Origin: Planctomycetaceae bacterium
GTDB taxonomy: Bacteria; Planctomycetota; Phycisphaerae; SM23-33
NCBI GenBank assembly: GCA_021371965.1
Contig: JAJFVE010000125.1
Location: 1-12,980, forward strand
Direction: 5' to 3'
DNA length: 12,980 nt
In this document: one piece after another, positions 12,206-12,980 of the stretch
Layout of the letters: the number at the start of each line of letters is the position of its first letter
How positions within the stretch are numbered: position 1 is the stretch's first letter
Made by a program: the position numbers and the translations under genes
Notes under the pieces: generated by a model
Seen by the model: the letters and a program-made list of their open reading frames with translations, nothing else
Told to the model about the DNA's origin: nothing
The model's database searches: none

Positions 12206-12980
12206 TTAGTACAGCGTGGACTGGCGGCCGGTGATGGCCTTGGCATCGCTGAGGGCTTCGTGGATGTTGAAGCGGCGGATCATCTCGCCGGCGGGCTTCT
12301 TGAGCAGTTTTTCGTATTCGCCGCGGAAGTTCTTGATCGTCGTGAGGATCGGATTGGCCGAGGTCTGTCCCAGGCCGCAGCGACTGGCAAGTTTGACGGT
12401 CTTGCCCAGGGTGTCGAGGTACTCGATATCGCCCGGTTCTCCCTTGCCATGGAGGATGGCGTCGAGGCGCTGTTCGAGCAGGACGTTGCCGACGCGGCAG
12501 GGGGTGCAGTATCCGCAACTCTCGTCGCAGAAGAACTCCATGAACTCCTTGGCGATCTCCAGCACGTTGCGCTTGGGTCCGAAGATCATGATCGAGCCGC
12601 CGGTGGCCAGGTCGTCGTAGCAGATCGTTCGGCCGAAGTCGGCCTTGCCGACCATCTGCCCGCTGGGCCCGCCGATCTGGACGGCCTGGGTGTCTTCGGC
12701 GCCGGCCATGTCGAGCACCTCAGAGAGCTTGATGCCGAAGGGGACCTCGTAGACGCCGGGCATCATGCAGTCGCCGCTGATGGACAGCAGCTTGGTGCCG
12801 GGCGAGCCCTTGGAACCCATCTGGGCGAACCAGCCGGGCCCCTTGTCCATGATGCGGGCGGCACAGCAGAACGTCTCGACGTTGTTGACGGTCGAGGGGC
12901 AGCCCATGTAGCCCTTCTGGGCCGGGAACGGCGGGCGGGTCTTGGGGTCGCCGCGCAGGCCTTCGGCCGAGCTGATGAGC
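12206..12980 (-). CDS. hoxF: Hydrogenase diaphorase subunit, NuoF-like, C-terminal part (5' end outside window)
   Basis: The visible 257 codons are the C-terminal part of a NuoF/HoxF flavoprotein, which takes electrons from or gives them to NAD(P)H through FMN. The fragment enters at a NuoF-conserved segment (EGLRGDPKTRPPFPA, then GCPSTVNNVET), includes the SLBB-like region, and ends with the [4Fe-4S] site ESCGYCTPCRVG plus SRCGLGQ, four cysteines in the pattern C-x2-C-x2-C-x39-C. The NADH and most FMN contacts lie upstream of the window, so the cofactor preference and any fused NuoE-like domain cannot be judged. The reading frame is open to the last base. In an internal stretch, ATG 12907 is a methionine inside the conserved domain, not a start. 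The operon promoter, and hoxE if present, must lie beyond 12980. Confidence 0.92.
   Translation of the reverse strand, partial: LISSAEGLRGDPKTRPPFPAQKGYMGCPSTVNNVETFCCAARIMDKGPGWFAQMGSKGSPGTKLLSISGDCMMPGVYEVPFGIKLSEVLDMAGAEDTQAVQIGGPSGQMVGKADFGRTICYDDLATGGSIMIFGPKRNVLEIAKEFMEFFCDESCGYCTPCRVGNVLLEQRLDAILHGKGEPGDIEYLDTLGKTVKLASRCGLGQTSANPILTTIKNFRGEYEKLLKKPAGEMIRRFNIHEALSDAKAITGRQSTLY

Overview
The window looks like chromosomal DNA of an anaerobic, fermentative planctomycete, probably of the Phycisphaerae type. This is an inference. It rests on the high G+C content, a PEP-CTERM exported protein ending in a short hydrophobic helix plus an arginine run, a pyrophosphate-type phosphofructokinase, an archaeal-type phosphoglycerate mutase, a bidirectional [NiFe] hydrogenase, and spacers full of degenerate inverted and tandem repeats. 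No transposase, phage, CRISPR or tRNA gene was recognised.

Plus strand, left to right: the 3' end of purF (1-377); a gene-poor spacer; a PEP-CTERM exported protein (860-2092) closed by a 12-bp GAAA-loop hairpin; a second spacer; an M24 Xaa-Pro peptidase (2415-3533); accB (3616-4074) and accC (4183-5559), the biotin carrier and biotin carboxylase of acetyl-CoA carboxylase; and a PPi-dependent phosphofructokinase (5707-6927). A strong hairpin at 6971-7005 separates these from the convergent minus-strand genes.

Minus strand, in transcription order (right to left): hoxF (cut by the window end), hoxU, hoxY, hoxH, a hydrogenase maturation protease (hoxW-like), a single-domain response regulator, and apgM. 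The first four are 13-19 bp apart and encode an NAD(P)-linked group 3d-type [NiFe] hydrogenase: diaphorase subunit, Fe-S relay subunit, small subunit and large subunit. The protease is the expected processor of the HoxH C-terminus. The response regulator follows the protease by 9 bp, so it is probably co-transcribed. apgM has its own candidate promoter.

Taken together, the right half links glycolysis (PFP, ApgM) to reoxidation of NADH by H2 evolution, or the reverse. The left half is housekeeping: purine synthesis, peptide turnover and fatty-acid initiation. The most unusual feature is the spacers. Almost every gap holds a different degenerate repeat class: GGGC-N5-GCCC hairpin pairs, a CGCAGAG inverted repeat, an ACGAATG inverted repeat, and heptamer and tetramer tandem repeats. 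Several end within about 12-20 bases of the next start codon, right beside its ribosome binding site.
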